Origin: Agreia sp. Leaf283
Lineage (GTDB): Bacteria > Actinomycetota > Actinomycetes > Actinomycetales > Microbacteriaceae
Length of the DNA stretch: 64,000 nucleotides
Assembly (NCBI RefSeq): GCF_001422485.1
Contig: NZ_LMNF01000004.1
Location: forward strand, 248,001-312,000
Direction: 5' to 3'
Shown here in pieces: positions 41,254 to 49,759 of this stretch. Position numbers and translations under genes: made by a program. The notes beneath the pieces are model-generated. The model saw nothing but the letters and a program-made list of their open reading frames with translations. It had not been told where the DNA came from and ran no database searches. Position 1 is the first letter of the stretch. Every line of letters begins with the position of its first letter.

Positions 41254-42183
41254 ATGAACACCGCACCCGTCGCATCCACCCCGCCTGATTCATCCGCTGC
41301 GCCCGCCGCGCCCGTCTCGTCTCCTCGTCTCGGACTCGGCCCGCTCGGAGTCGCCGTGCGCGTCGTGGTGGCCATCGGCATCCTGATGATCGCCAACCTC
41401 GTCGCGGGTCTGCTGCCTCTCGCTCTCACCGTCATCCCCGGCGCCGTCGAGACCTTCGGCGGGACGTCGCCGTGGGGCTTCGCCTTCGCCTTCGTGCTTC
41501 AGCTCTTCGTGCTCTGCATCGTCGTGCTCGCGGTGCGGTTCTGGATGCGGCGGGTCGAGCGCGCCCCGCTTCGCGCCGCCGGCTGGCGCTGGGGCAGGCG
41601 GTCGGTCGTGTGGCTGCTGCTCGGAGTGGTGGTCTCGGCGGGCAGCGCGTTCGCGGTCGTGGCGCTGCTTCCGTCGACAGGACCCGTGCTTGACGACTCG
41701 GCGTTCGTGGGCGACGAGTCGGTGACGCCGCTGATGGTCGCGCTGCTGATCGTCTACTACCTGGGCCTCGCGTTCATGCAGCAGGGCATTCCCGAAGAGT
41801 TGCTTTTCCGGGGCATGCTGCTGTGGAGTCTGCGGGAGCGCCCCGCGCTCGCGGTCGCCGTGACGACGCTCGCGTTCACGGTGATCCACCTCGTGTCGAA
41901 CGGCGGGCAGCAGTCAGCGGCGGAGCATGTGCTCTACCTCGCACTGCCGCTCGGCTTCGCGCTGCTGGCGGTGGGACTGCTGCTCTGGACCGGATCGCTG
42001 TGGGCGGCGGTCGGGGTTCATGGAGGCTTCCATGTGGGGAACTACCTTGCGGTGGGGTTCCTGCCGCAGGTCGATTCGGTCACGTCGTGGCTTGCGATCG
42101 GCGGGGTGCAGGCGGTGGTCGGGCTGGCGCTGGTCGTCACGGCGCTGCGCCGTGGCAAGCGCATCCTGGATGGCGAGAGCTGA
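41254..42183 (+). CDS. CPBP-family intramembrane metalloprotease (third copy)
   Basis: A 309-residue membrane protein with about eight helices. The motifs are IPEELLFRGMLLWSL (EExxxR), FTVIHLVSNG (His) and GVHGGFHVGNYL (His with Asn). An Ala/Pro/Ser-rich cytoplasmic N-terminus of about 30 residues precedes the first helix. No ribosome site is evident at the ATG. Divergent from the histidine kinase and thus the best candidate target of the two-component system. Confidence 0.9.
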   Translation: MNTAPVASTPPDSSAAPAAPVSSPRLGLGPLGVAVRVVVAIGILMIANLVAGLLPLALTVIPGAVETFGGTSPWGFAFAFVLQLFVLCIVVLAVRFWMRRVERAPLRAAGWRWGRRSVVWLLLGVVVSAGSAFAVVALLPSTGPVLDDSAFVGDESVTPLMVALLIVYYLGLAFMQQGIPEELLFRGMLLWSLRERPALAVAVTTLAFTVIHLVSNGGQQSAAEHVLYLALPLGFALLAVGLLLWTGSLWAAVGVHGGFHVGNYLAVGFLPQVDSVTSWLAIGGVQAVVGLALVVTALRRGKRILDGES

Positions 42184-42309
42184 GCGTGCGCACAGCTGCC
42201 TCGCTTCCAACGCCCGTGAGCGGCACCTGTGATAGTTCTTAGGATGCGCGTCGAATCGCCGACGGGTGGCTGACCGACCGAACATCTATGGCAAGCGGGT
42301 TGATCGACG

Positions 42310-42873
42310 ATGCTCCTGAATCTGAATGAATTCCTCCTCGGTGTTGCGGGCGTCGCTTCGACCCTGATCGGCACGTTCATCGTCGGCGTCTTCTTCTACA
42401 TCGATACAGATCTGCACCGCATGATGATGTCGTCGGATGCGGCCGACCGTTACCTGCGTTCCGGAGTGCGCTGGGTTTTCATCATCTACACCCTGCCGCT
42501 TTTCATGTCGCTGGCGCTCGCGGCCTTCGAGCCGATCTGGGGCGCCGTGACGTTCATCGCTCTGGGTCTGCTCGTGGTGGTCACCACAATCGATACGGGC
42601 TGGCGAATGCTGCGGCGGGGAGGATCCGGTAACTCCATGACCCTCGTGGTCAATCAGTGGGCGTGTACTGTGGCCGTCGTTGTGCTCGTGGCCCTTCCGT
42701 GGATCATCGGAGGATGGGTGCCGCCCGCGACGGCGTACATCCCCTCGCTTCTCATCGCGCTCGCTGCCGGCTTCGCCAGCACGGCGGCACTGATCATGAC
42801 GCAGTTCGACGCGACCGCAGCAATGGCCGCTTCGCGCGAGGACGACGACGAGCCGGCCGGTCCTCGGCACTAG
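42310..42873 (+). CDS. Polytopic membrane protein of unknown function
   Basis: A 187-residue protein with five predicted helices (about 9-30, 50-67, 72-90, 112-130 and 138-157) and an acidic cytoplasmic C-terminus (SREDDDEPAG). No ribosome site stands out; TAGGAT at 42240-42245 might be part of a promoter. I do not recognise a family. It is flanked by a CPBP gene on the left and a convergent membrane-protein operon on the right. Confidence 0.65.
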   Translation: MLLNLNEFLLGVAGVASTLIGTFIVGVFFYIDTDLHRMMMSSDAADRYLRSGVRWVFIIYTLPLFMSLALAAFEPIWGAVTFIALGLLVVVTTIDTGWRMLRRGGSGNSMTLVVNQWACTVAVVVLVALPWIIGGWVPPATAYIPSLLIALAAGFASTAALIMTQFDATAAMAASREDDDEPAGPRH

Positions 42874-42987
42874 GGGTGTCGGTACGGGCGGCGGATGCTC
42901 GGGGGCTGGGCTCCGACGTCCTCACTCGAGAAATGGTTGGCCTCGCACACAGCCTTTCGTTTTGATGCGTGGTCGCCATCCGTCGAA

Positions 42988-43695
42988 TCACGTATCCGTG
43001 TTTGACCGCTCAGTATGGAGGAAGCGGCGCAGAGCCGCGTATCGGTACTCCTGGTAGAGGCCGTGGAGAACGGCCAGAAGTGCGGCCGTTCCCAGCCCGA
43101 TGAGGATCGACGGGGTGGATTGCTCCGTGGACTGAACGACGATGATCGCGACGCCCGCGCCCGCCACCATCGAGTTCACCACCGCGATGGCGGTGGCCGT
43201 CGTGAAGAACACTCCCACCCATGATCGCCGACGTCCGATGGGCAGCATCTCGTTGGGCGCGTGGGGTCCGATAGGGCGGGGGAAATACTTCGCAGCCCCC
43301 GGAAGGATCGTTGTGTAGACGGCTCGAATGCGCTGGATGGAGTCAAGGGCCGCCACGTCTTCGAGGGAGGTCTCGACGAGTCGTTCGTACGTGAAGATGC
43401 CGAGAAGAAAGACGACCGGGATGATCACCATCAGGAATCCCAGCGCGTAGGCGGTCTGGGCGAGGAAGCCGAAGGCGACAAGGCTGCTCGACAGGGTCGT
43501 GAGATACAGGGCGGCTCGGCTGCTCGCCTCGCTCACCGTGATGCTGCGCGCGGACTCGAGCACGAAATGCTCGTTCATCAAGGCGCTGTAGAACGCGCCG
43601 GCGCGGTCCGTCAGCGCCGCGATCGCCTCGTCCGCAGTCGGCAGATCCGCCGACGAGGACGCGGGTGGTTCCGGGCGGACCCCCTCGTCAGTCAT
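42988..43695 (-). CDS. Membrane protein of unknown function
   Basis: A 235-residue protein with an N-terminal acidic/Pro-Ser stretch, an amphipathic region and then two pairs of helices (about residues 57-97 and 160-210). The ATG at 43695 overlaps the end of the VOC gene by 8 bases, making it the third gene of an esterase-VOC-membrane protein operon. It vaguely resembles four-helix RipA-family membrane proteins but I cannot assign it. Confidence 0.65.
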   Translation of the reverse strand: MTDEGVRPEPPASSSADLPTADEAIAALTDRAGAFYSALMNEHFVLESARSITVSEASSRAALYLTTLSSSLVAFGFLAQTAYALGFLMVIIPVVFLLGIFTYERLVETSLEDVAALDSIQRIRAVYTTILPGAAKYFPRPIGPHAPNEMLPIGRRRSWVGVFFTTATAIAVVNSMVAGAGVAIIVVQSTEQSTPSILIGLGTAALLAVLHGLYQEYRYAALRRFLHTERSNTDT

Positions 43696-44062
43696 GGTCG
43701 ACGACCTCCTGCCGAACAGAGAACAGATTGCCGAACGGGTCGAGCAGCTGACACAGCCGTTCTCCGGTGAACACGGTCTTCGGGCCACGGTGGGCCGTGG
43801 CCCCATGTGCGGTCCACCCTTCGACGAACGCATCCACATCGGCAACCGTCCAGTAGGGACTGGTTCCCGAAGGCCCCGGGGAGTTGAACTCGTCCTTCTC
43901 GTGCAGCGTCAGCCTCGTGCCGTCGAGATCGAACGCCGCGAGTGCTCCGCCTCGCACTACCGGCTGCCGTTGCAGCCGCTCCGAATACCACTCGACGGCT
44001 GCATCGAGGTCGTCGACGAAATAGAAGACGTTCCCGACGCCGGCGAACTCCACGCCGGTCAT
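43688..44062 (-). CDS. VOC/glyoxalase-fold protein
   Basis: A 124-residue protein of the vicinal-oxygen-chelate superfamily. It has a typical N-terminal strand-helix VGNVFYFVDDLDAAVEWYSERL, SPYWTVADVDAFVEGWTAHGA and the terminal LLDPFGNLFSVRQE, which ends with the metal-ligand type strand. The start overlaps the esterase stop (ATGA). It may be a small-molecule isomerase, dioxygenase or binding protein; the substrate is unknown. Confidence 0.82.
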   Translation of the reverse strand: MTGVEFAGVGNVFYFVDDLDAAVEWYSERLQRQPVVRGGALAAFDLDGTRLTLHEKDEFNSPGPSGTSPYWTVADVDAFVEGWTAHGATAHRGPKTVFTGERLCQLLDPFGNLFSVRQEVVDHD

Positions 44063-44874
44063 GCCGAGAACACGCCCTCGAGAAAAGCGAGAGACGGTCC
44101 GATGGCCGCCGACAAATACCCCTCGGCATGATGGGTGCCCGGGATCAGCTGCAGTGTTGTGGCGATGCCGACATTCGACAGGGCTTCCTGCATGGCGCGA
44201 GCATCGCTGACCGGCACGAACTCATGCAGTGAGTTCGCGAGAAAGACCGGGCCGCCCTGAGCCGATACGTGTCGCGTGGTCGACGCGGCTTCCAGCAGAC
44301 TGCGGTCACCACCCACCTCGTTCAGGATGGTCCACCGCAGGAACGCGTCGTTCGGGCCGGTCTGGTTGATGTCGGCGCTCTTCAGCGCATTCAGGTCTTG
44401 TGAAGTCGGTGTCGCCGGCAGGTCGTCCGTCGCCTCCACGATGCCCAGGAGATCGAACATCCCCGACCAGCTCACCGCGGGCCTGCCCGTGGCCATGCTG
44501 GCCTCCACGACGAGATTGCCGCCCGCCGACCCGCCGAAGAATGCCAGCTTGCTGCGATCGAACGACCAGTCCGATGCGAGAGCCCACTTCGCTGCTGCCT
44601 GCACGTCGTCTCTGCTGGCCGGGAACGTGGCATCCGGCGCCTCGCGATAGTTCGGCGCGAAGACGATGTAACCGGCGTCGACCAGCTTCGTCGCCAGCGA
44701 CAGCTCTTTGCTCTTGTCGCCCCGAAACCACCCGCCGCCGTGCACCAGCACGATGGCTGCGCGCTCGCGGTCGGCATCGTCGGAGATGCTCCTGTCGTAC
44801 ACGTCGAGCAGCAGGGGCGTCGACCCCACGACTCCATACTCGACGTCTCGGTTCACTGATGGCGCGTCGGACAT
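44059..44874 (-). CDS. Alpha/beta hydrolase, HSL/carboxylesterase type
   Basis: A 271-residue esterase-like hydrolase. The oxyanion hole is VLVHGGGWFRGDKS and the nucleophile is the Ser of FFGGSAGGNLV; the catalytic His is probably in GTHHAEGYL and the acid in EFVPVSDARAM. The HGGGW/GGSAGG pair defines the hormone-sensitive-lipase-like/BD-FAE group that hydrolyses short acyl esters. Cytoplasmic, as no signal is present. First gene of an operon with a VOC protein and a membrane protein. Confidence 0.88.
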   Translation of the reverse strand: MSDAPSVNRDVEYGVVGSTPLLLDVYDRSISDDADRERAAIVLVHGGGWFRGDKSKELSLATKLVDAGYIVFAPNYREAPDATFPASRDDVQAAAKWALASDWSFDRSKLAFFGGSAGGNLVVEASMATGRPAVSWSGMFDLLGIVEATDDLPATPTSQDLNALKSADINQTGPNDAFLRWTILNEVGGDRSLLEAASTTRHVSAQGGPVFLANSLHEFVPVSDARAMQEALSNVGIATTLQLIPGTHHAEGYLSAAIGPSLAFLEGVFSA

Positions 44875-44978
44875 GGGTGGCCTTCCTCTCGGCTGGCAGC
44901 GGTTGCGGCGTTGAGACGAGCCTAGAATCCGACCTCGCTGTGGGCCATGGCCCTGCTGGGGTCACCTAGGGCAGCGGC

Positions 44979-45356
44979 TCAGCCTTTCGGAGCAGTGTTC
45001 AGCGCCGCCGCCGCGCGGATCACGGCCTGGAACGCCTCCGCATCCACCGTGTCGCCCTCGTGCAGATCGATCGCCCGCCGCACGCCCGCGCCCACGGCGA
45101 GCAGCCCCTCGGGATCGGGAAGCGCCGAGCCCTTCGGGAACGTGAACTTGACCTTGTCTTTGTAGGTCTCGCCGGTGCAGATGAGCCCGCCGAGACTCCA
45201 GGTCGCGACGCCGAGCGGATTCGAGGGCTTCACCCATTTGGTCTCTTCAACGATGTCGGGCTCGGCCTCGAGAATCAGGTTCCGGATGCGCGAGAGCATG
45301 TCACCGCGCCAGTCGGGAAAGGCGGCGATGATCTTGTCTACGTCGGGTGATGGCAT
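44979..45356 (-). CDS. DUF1801 (YdhG-like) protein
   Basis: A 125-residue protein of the DUF1801 family: MPSPDVDKIIAAFPDWRGDML, then LILEAEPDIVEETKWVKPSNPLG and KVKFTFPKGSALPDPEGLL. Many members are annotated as iron-chaperone-like by fold (YdhG), but function is not established. The ATG at 45356 matches the family start; a longer frame upstream would run into the divergent MerR promoter. Stand-alone gene, divergent from the MerR-type regulator. Confidence 0.83.
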   Translation of the reverse strand: MPSPDVDKIIAAFPDWRGDMLSRIRNLILEAEPDIVEETKWVKPSNPLGVATWSLGGLICTGETYKDKVKFTFPKGSALPDPEGLLAVGAGVRRAIDLHEGDTVDAEAFQAVIRAAAALNTAPKG

Positions 45357-45518
45357 GCAACGACTGTAGCCACGCCTCGACAACGGGGTCGAGCTCTTCT
45401 GGCGCACGACCTTCGTCGATCCGACGTCGCCGTCGGTCTGAGTGAGGTCGACTTGCTCCTGCCGTAGCGTCATGTGGTCTTCTTGAATAACGTTCCATCC
45501 CGCTCCGAGAGGTATGCC

Positions 45519-46418
45519 ATGCACCCGTTCCCGACCCCGCCCCGTCAGGTTCCGATCGGCGACGCCGCGGCGTTTGTCGGCATCACTCCCCGAGCGATCC
45601 GTCACTATCACCAGATCGGCCTGCTCCCGGAGCGCGAGCGGGGCAGCGACGGTCGCCGCCGGTACGGCTACGCGGAGATCATCCGGCTGCTCTGGATCCG
45701 CCGCATGGCCGACGCCGGGATCGCCCTCGAGGACATTCGCGGCGCGTTCGACGGTGCCGCACCAAGCGGTGCCGACGGTGAGGACGAGGTCGCAGGCGTG
45801 CTCGCACGGCTGGAGGACACTCTCGCCGCGCAGGAGGCCGAGCTGCAGCGGAAGCGGTCATCGGTGCAGCGAATGCGCACCCTGGGCAGTCGGTTGGGAC
45901 TGCTCGACGATCTCGTCTCCGGCCGCCTCGAAGGCGCGCCCGAGGGCTCGCTGCGCCAGGACGACCTCGACGTGCTGCTGGTCACCGAGCGGATCTTCGG
46001 TCCGCTCGGCGCCGTCATGCAAGCCGGCCGCTTCGTCGCCCTGGCCGCCGATCCGGCACTGCGAGCAGCATCCGACCGCGTCGACGCCGCCGAGGAGGCC
46101 CTCGACGACACGGTCGCCGTCGACGACCCCCGGGTGGAGCAGGTGGCGGCCGAGCGGAGCGCCTTCGAGACCGCGCTGATGCGCGTCATCGAGGAGTCCG
46201 GTCAACTGGAAGAGGACGACGCTATCTTCGACGCGTGGGATGAGTCGCACCCGCCTGAGGGCGCCGACACCGCGCCCGTCCCCGACCCGGCAGAGGGCTC
46301 GCGCGCCAGGAGCGCGGCGGAGATCATCCGGAGTATGCCCTACGACTTTTCCCCGGCCCGCCTGCGCAGCATGGAGCTGGCGGTGCAACTCGGTGCGCCG
46401 GCGGCGCTGGAACACTGA
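45519..46418 (+). CDS. MerR-family transcriptional regulator
   Basis: A 299-residue MerR-type protein. The winged HTH is VPIGDAAAFVGITPRAIRHYHQIGLLPERERG, located at residues about 11-42, followed by RRYGYAEIIRLLWIRRMADAG and a coiled coil (QEAELQRKRSSVQRMRTLGSR). The C-terminal 170 residues are a long helical domain not typical of metal sensors and without Cys, so the signal is probably organic. GAGAGG precedes the ATG at 45519. Its targets are not obvious. Confidence 0.88.
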   Translation: MHPFPTPPRQVPIGDAAAFVGITPRAIRHYHQIGLLPERERGSDGRRRYGYAEIIRLLWIRRMADAGIALEDIRGAFDGAAPSGADGEDEVAGVLARLEDTLAAQEAELQRKRSSVQRMRTLGSRLGLLDDLVSGRLEGAPEGSLRQDDLDVLLVTERIFGPLGAVMQAGRFVALAADPALRAASDRVDAAEEALDDTVAVDDPRVEQVAAERSAFETALMRVIEESGQLEEDDAIFDAWDESHPPEGADTAPVPDPAEGSRARSAAEIIRSMPYDFSPARLRSMELAVQLGAPAALEH

Positions 46419-46433
46419 GTGGGCCGGAAATGA

Positions 46434-47282
46434 CTACCCGCGACGAATCGGCGCCTCGACGACCGGAACCTCGGCGGCCCCGCGGCGCGCCGGGTCGGTG
46501 ACTCGATGCATGATCGTCGCCGTCGCGCGTCGGCTCAGCAGCCGGATGGGCGTCACGCCCATGCGGTTGCCGCGCCCGTCGATCACGCTCGGGCCGGGGT
46601 TCCGTCGCTCCAGGTGGGACAGCGCCGTGGCCACCACGTCGGCCGCCGTGCGCATGCGCGCGCCCGCGGTGGCGTCATCCGTGCCGACGACGGCGTTGAA
46701 CTCGGTGCTCGTCGCACCGGGCGAGAGCGCGAAGACGGTGACTCCGGAGCCCCGCGTCTCGGCCCAGAGCGACTCGGTGAAGCTCAGCACGAACGCCTTC
46801 GCTGCGCCGTACACCGCCATCCGCGGGGTGGGCGCGTAGGCGGACATGCTGGCGACGTTGATCAGAAATCCCTGGCCCGCCTCGAGCATGCGGGGCAGAA
46901 ACGCGGAGCTGAGCTGAACCGGAGCGCTGACGTCGACGGCGATCTCGCGGCTGAGTCGCTCGGGCTCCTCGCGCGCGAAGTCGCCGAACGTGCCGAAGCC
47001 GGCATTGTTGATGAGGCCCGTCACCCGCAGGCCGGCCTCGGTGATCGCAGACGAGAGATCGATCGCTGCCGAGGGGGATTCGAGGTCCTGAACTATCGCG
47101 GTGATGGTCACGCCGTGGGCGGCCTCGAGTTCGGATGCGATTGCGGCGAGCCTGTCTCGACGTCGTGCGACCAGCACGAGGTCGGCGCCGCGGGCGGCCA
47201 ATGCCCGCGCGAAGGCTGCGCCGATACCCGAGGACGCGCCGGTGATCAGCACGGTCTGCGTGCGGTAGTCGATTGCGGGCAT
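46434..47282 (-). CDS. Short-chain dehydrogenase (classical SDR, DltE-like)
   Basis: A 282-residue SDR. Cofactor motif TGASSGIGAAFARALA, NNAG in INNAGFGTFG, and catalytic Ser, Tyr, Lys in NVASMSAYAPTPRMAVYGAAKAF, around residues 142-164. A C-terminal extension of about 40 residues (LLSRRATATIMHRVTDP) is seen in the SDR group with this length. GGAG sits 6-7 bases before the ATG. It is divergent from a TetR regulator and its promoter (TTGACA, 18 bases, TAGGTT) is covered by a 33-base palindrome. Confidence 0.9.
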   Translation of the reverse strand: MPAIDYRTQTVLITGASSGIGAAFARALAARGADLVLVARRRDRLAAIASELEAAHGVTITAIVQDLESPSAAIDLSSAITEAGLRVTGLINNAGFGTFGDFAREEPERLSREIAVDVSAPVQLSSAFLPRMLEAGQGFLINVASMSAYAPTPRMAVYGAAKAFVLSFTESLWAETRGSGVTVFALSPGATSTEFNAVVGTDDATAGARMRTAADVVATALSHLERRNPGPSVIDGRGNRMGVTPIRLLSRRATATIMHRVTDPARRGAAEVPVVEAPIRRG

Positions 47283-47337
47283 GGGTGGCTCCAATGAGTG
47301 AACGGCCGGTCGCGATCCGCGAACGCATCGACAACCT

Positions 47338-47370
47338 ATGCCTAGCTGGCACTCAGTGTCAACCAGGCAT
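47338..47370. promoter_or_regulatory. 33-base palindrome, TetR operator
   Basis: The block runs ATGCCTAGCTGGCACT-C-AGTGTCAACCAGGCAT. The two 16-base arms match at 13 positions around a central C. It covers TTGACA (minus strand, 47362-47357), a near-perfect -35 for the SDR gene, and ends 18 bases before the TetR start. It is the obvious operator for the divergent TetR protein. Confidence 0.85.
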
Positions 47371-47388
47371 CTGGGCTACACTCGACGG

Positions 47389-47982
47389 GTGAGCATCGAA
47401 ACGAGCCTGTGGCAGCGGTCGCGCCGTGCGGCCTACGAGGAGATCACCGGCGTCGCGATGGGCCTGTTCCTCGAGCAGGGCTTCGAGCAGACGACGATCG
47501 ACCAGATCGCGTCGTCGGCCGGCATCTCCCGGCGGTCGTTCTTCCGATACTTCGGCACCAAAGAAGACATCGTGCTGGGTGATCTGGCCAGCCAGGGCGA
47601 GCTCGTCACGGCAGCGCTCGAGCAGATTCCGCCCACGGTGGGTCCGTGGGAGGCCCTGCGCGAGGCTCTCCACGCGGTCGACGCGCTCACCATCGACCCC
47701 GAGGTCACCCTGAAGATCGCCCGCATGATGTACCAGACGTCGTCGCTGCGATCCCGCAGCATCGAGAAGCATCTGCACTGGCAGGCTCTGCTGGTGCCCG
47801 ACATCCGGCGGCGTCTGGGCATAGCCGAAGACGACGTGACGAATCCGGCACCGGCCGCGATCGTGGCGAGCGCGATCGCATGTCTGGATGCCGCGGGCGA
47901 GGTCTGGGTCGAGGGCGACGGTCTCGCAGACCTCGCCTCGCTCTACGACCAGGCGGTGGCGGGAGTGCGCGGCACATCCTGA
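47389..47982 (+). CDS. TetR-family regulator
   Basis: About 197 residues. The N-terminal DNA-binding domain is AMGLFLEQGFEQTTIDQIASSAGISRRSFFRYFGTKEDI, spanning residues about 23-62. The GTG at 47389 is chosen as start because upstream in-frame codons lie inside the palindromic operator, and TACACT (47377-47382) sits 6 bases before this GTG, giving a leaderless message. It resembles AcrR/TetR regulators of SDR-type oxidoreductases. Most likely represses itself and the divergent SDR. Confidence 0.88.
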   Translation: MSIETSLWQRSRRAAYEEITGVAMGLFLEQGFEQTTIDQIASSAGISRRSFFRYFGTKEDIVLGDLASQGELVTAALEQIPPTVGPWEALREALHAVDALTIDPEVTLKIARMMYQTSSLRSRSIEKHLHWQALLVPDIRRRLGIAEDDVTNPAPAAIVASAIACLDAAGEVWVEGDGLADLASLYDQAVAGVRGTS

Positions 47983-48006
47983 CCGTGCCAGGCGCACAAT
48001 GGACAC

Positions 48007-48405
48007 GTGCCACACCGTCAGTCCGCCCCGCAGAACGAGCCGCACGAGAAGATGTGCGCATCCTGCGGCCGGCCGATGCAATGGAGAGCGAAGTGGGCCC
48101 AGAACTGGGCCGAGGTGAAGTACTGCTCCGACAGCTGTCGGCGCCGTGGCGTGACCGAGACCGACAGGCGGCTTGAGGCCACCGTCGTGAGGCTCGTGTC
48201 CGAGGGTCAGGATGCGCCCGTCACCCCGGAGCTCGTGGCCCGAACCGCGGCGCCCGATGACTGGCAGCCGCTCTACGAACCTGCTCGCCGCGCCGCACGC
48301 CGGCTCGCGCACCGCGGCGAGGTCGACATCGTGCAGAACGGTCATTCCGTCGACCCGGGCTCGGTGCGCGGGCCGTTCGCCATTCGCGCAGGTCAGCGCC
48401 GCTGA
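48007..48405 (+). CDS. DUF2256/DUF3253 zinc-ribbon protein
   Basis: A 132-residue protein combining an N-terminal DUF2256-like zinc ribbon (CASCGRPMQWRAKWA, then VKYCSDSCRRRG, four Cys) with a C-terminal winged-helix-like DUF3253 segment (PLYEPARRAARRLAHRGEVDI). GTG start; CACAAT lies 6 bases before it (47995-48000), suggesting a leaderless transcript. Function unknown; the fold suggests nucleic-acid binding. Confidence 0.83.
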   Translation: MPHRQSAPQNEPHEKMCASCGRPMQWRAKWAQNWAEVKYCSDSCRRRGVTETDRRLEATVVRLVSEGQDAPVTPELVARTAAPDDWQPLYEPARRAARRLAHRGEVDIVQNGHSVDPGSVRGPFAIRAGQRR

Positions 48406-48537
48406 TCCATCGCCTGATTCGGCCGGAGAGCGCGGCGCCGAGATCGCTGGACAACTAGGCCCCGTTGGATGAGGATCGACACGAAACCGCGCAGCACCGC
48501 TGAACGGATCCACTTCACGGAAAAGAAGGAGCAAGTC

Positions 48538-48705
48538 ATGGCCGATCTCGAAACCCAAGCAGCGATCTCCGAGGCACGCAAAGCCGCAAGTGCCGCGAGC
48601 TACGACATCCAGAAACTCCCCGAGGATTCCGTCGAACGCCAGGCGCTCCACAACCTCCTCACCGCCGTCGACTACCTGATTCAGGCCGCAGACGCATCGG
48701 AGTGA
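48538..48705 (+). CDS. Small helical protein of unknown function
   Basis: A 55-residue acidic protein (ADLETQAAISEARKAASAAS, then LHNLLTAVDYLIQAADASE). It is predicted to be almost all helix. The ATG at 48538 has AGAAGGAG 7 bases upstream, one of the best ribosome sites in the region, so despite its size it is probably translated. No family recognised. Confidence 0.65.
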   Translation: MADLETQAAISEARKAASAASYDIQKLPEDSVERQALHNLLTAVDYLIQAADASE

Positions 48706-48850
48706 GGCGTGCGGCGGCGCGACCATCGTCGGCGAACTACCCCTCCGCACGCTTCGGCACGCGATTCCGAGCTTTCCGACCATGAGCGAGGCCTGGCTCG
48801 AACTGAGGTGAAACGCGCCTTCCTGTCGGCTGAGGAGTAATCTCGCTCGC

Positions 48851-49147
48851 ATGTGCAGGAACATTCGAGTACTCCACAATTTCGAGCCGCCGACCACCGA
48901 CGATGAGGTGCACGAAGCGGCGCTGCAGTTCGTGCGCAAGGTCAGCGGATCCACGCACCCCTCTCGCGCGAACGCCGACGCGTTCGAGCAGGCCATCGAG
49001 GAGATCGCGGAGGCGACGCGGCGACTGCTCGACGGCCTGGTGACGAACGCTCCGCCCAAGAGCCGTGAGCTCGAGGCGGTCAAGGGCCGGGAGCGGCACG
49101 AGAAGCGAATGGAACGAGAGGTCCGCATCCGCACGGCCAGTGCCTAG
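48851..49147 (+). CDS. DUF2277 protein
   Basis: A 98-residue protein that matches the actinobacterial DUF2277 family almost end to end: MCRNIRVLHNFEPPTTDDEV, LQFVRKVSGSTHPSRANADAF and ATRRLLDGLVTNAPPKSRE. The conserved Cys2 is present. TAATCT (48838-48843) lies 7 bases before the ATG and no ribosome site exists, so it is probably leaderless. Function unknown. Confidence 0.9.
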   Translation: MCRNIRVLHNFEPPTTDDEVHEAALQFVRKVSGSTHPSRANADAFEQAIEEIAEATRRLLDGLVTNAPPKSRELEAVKGRERHEKRMEREVRIRTASA

Positions 49148-49155
49148 GGCTTTGC

Positions 49156-49503
49156 CTACACCCCGGTGACGAGCCGGATGCCTGCGGCGATCTTCGCGAG
49201 CACGTAGGCGGGCAGATGGCCGACAGGGTCCGGTTCAATGAACTCCCGGCTGACGGGGCCGAGTTGCGAGACGACCGCCACCGAATCCTTCTCCAAGCCG
49301 GAGGCCTCTACCGGCACCAGAACGTTGCCGGGGAACCCCTCCAATGCGATGTTCGAGGTCAGCGGAACGACGAGAACGGTGCCGATCTTCGACGCCAGCA
49401 ACCAGTCTTCCTGCATGACCACGCTGGGGCGGATCTTCGCAGGCTCGGAGCCGCGAGGCATCCCGAAATCGACCCAGACCACGTCTCCGTGCGCGATTAC
49501 CAC
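49156..49503 (-). CDS. PemK/MazF-family toxin
   Basis: A 115-residue type II toxin-like endoribonuclease. GDVVWVDFGMPRGSEPAKIRPSVVMQ at the N-terminus holds the catalytic Arg, and VLVVPLTSN with AVVSQLGPVSREFI are standard family strands. GTG start overlapping the antitoxin stop by 7 bases. MazF-like toxins cleave mRNA at short sequences. Second gene of a two-gene module. Confidence 0.9.
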   Translation of the reverse strand: MVIAHGDVVWVDFGMPRGSEPAKIRPSVVMQEDWLLASKIGTVLVVPLTSNIALEGFPGNVLVPVEASGLEKDSVAVVSQLGPVSREFIEPDPVGHLPAYVLAKIAAGIRLVTGV

Positions 49504-49742
49504 TCCGTGCCCTCGAGAATGGTCCGCTCTGACTCACGGAGGAAGGCGCCGTCTCCGGCCGGTTGTCCGGCGCGCGCGATGGTGGCATTCGCAAGGGCGG
49601 TCAATTCGGACTCCCCCTCGAGCTCTGCGGCGAACTTCTCGCCCGCCAATCTATAGAACTCGGAGCGGTTCATGCCGTGCCGCGCTGCGATGCGCTCGAA
49701 GCGCTCGAAGTCGCCATCAGGAAGAGAGATCGCCGTCTTCAT
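49497..49742 (-). CDS. Ribbon-helix-helix antitoxin (MazE/CopG-like)
   Basis: An 81-residue antitoxin. The N-terminal strand KTAISLPDGDFERFE and the helix RIAARHGMNRSEFYRLAGEKF form a ribbon-helix-helix, and the acidic C-terminal tail (LRESERTILEGTEW) should wrap the toxin. It overlaps the toxin by 7 bases. The dimer would bind its own promoter just upstream, where the sequence TATAACCAGTCATA (49752-49765) also contains the end of the next gene. Confidence 0.87.
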   Translation of the reverse strand: MKTAISLPDGDFERFERIAARHGMNRSEFYRLAGEKFAAELEGESELTALANATIARAGQPAGDGAFLRESERTILEGTEW

Positions 49743-49759
49743 GCACTAAGTATAACCAG

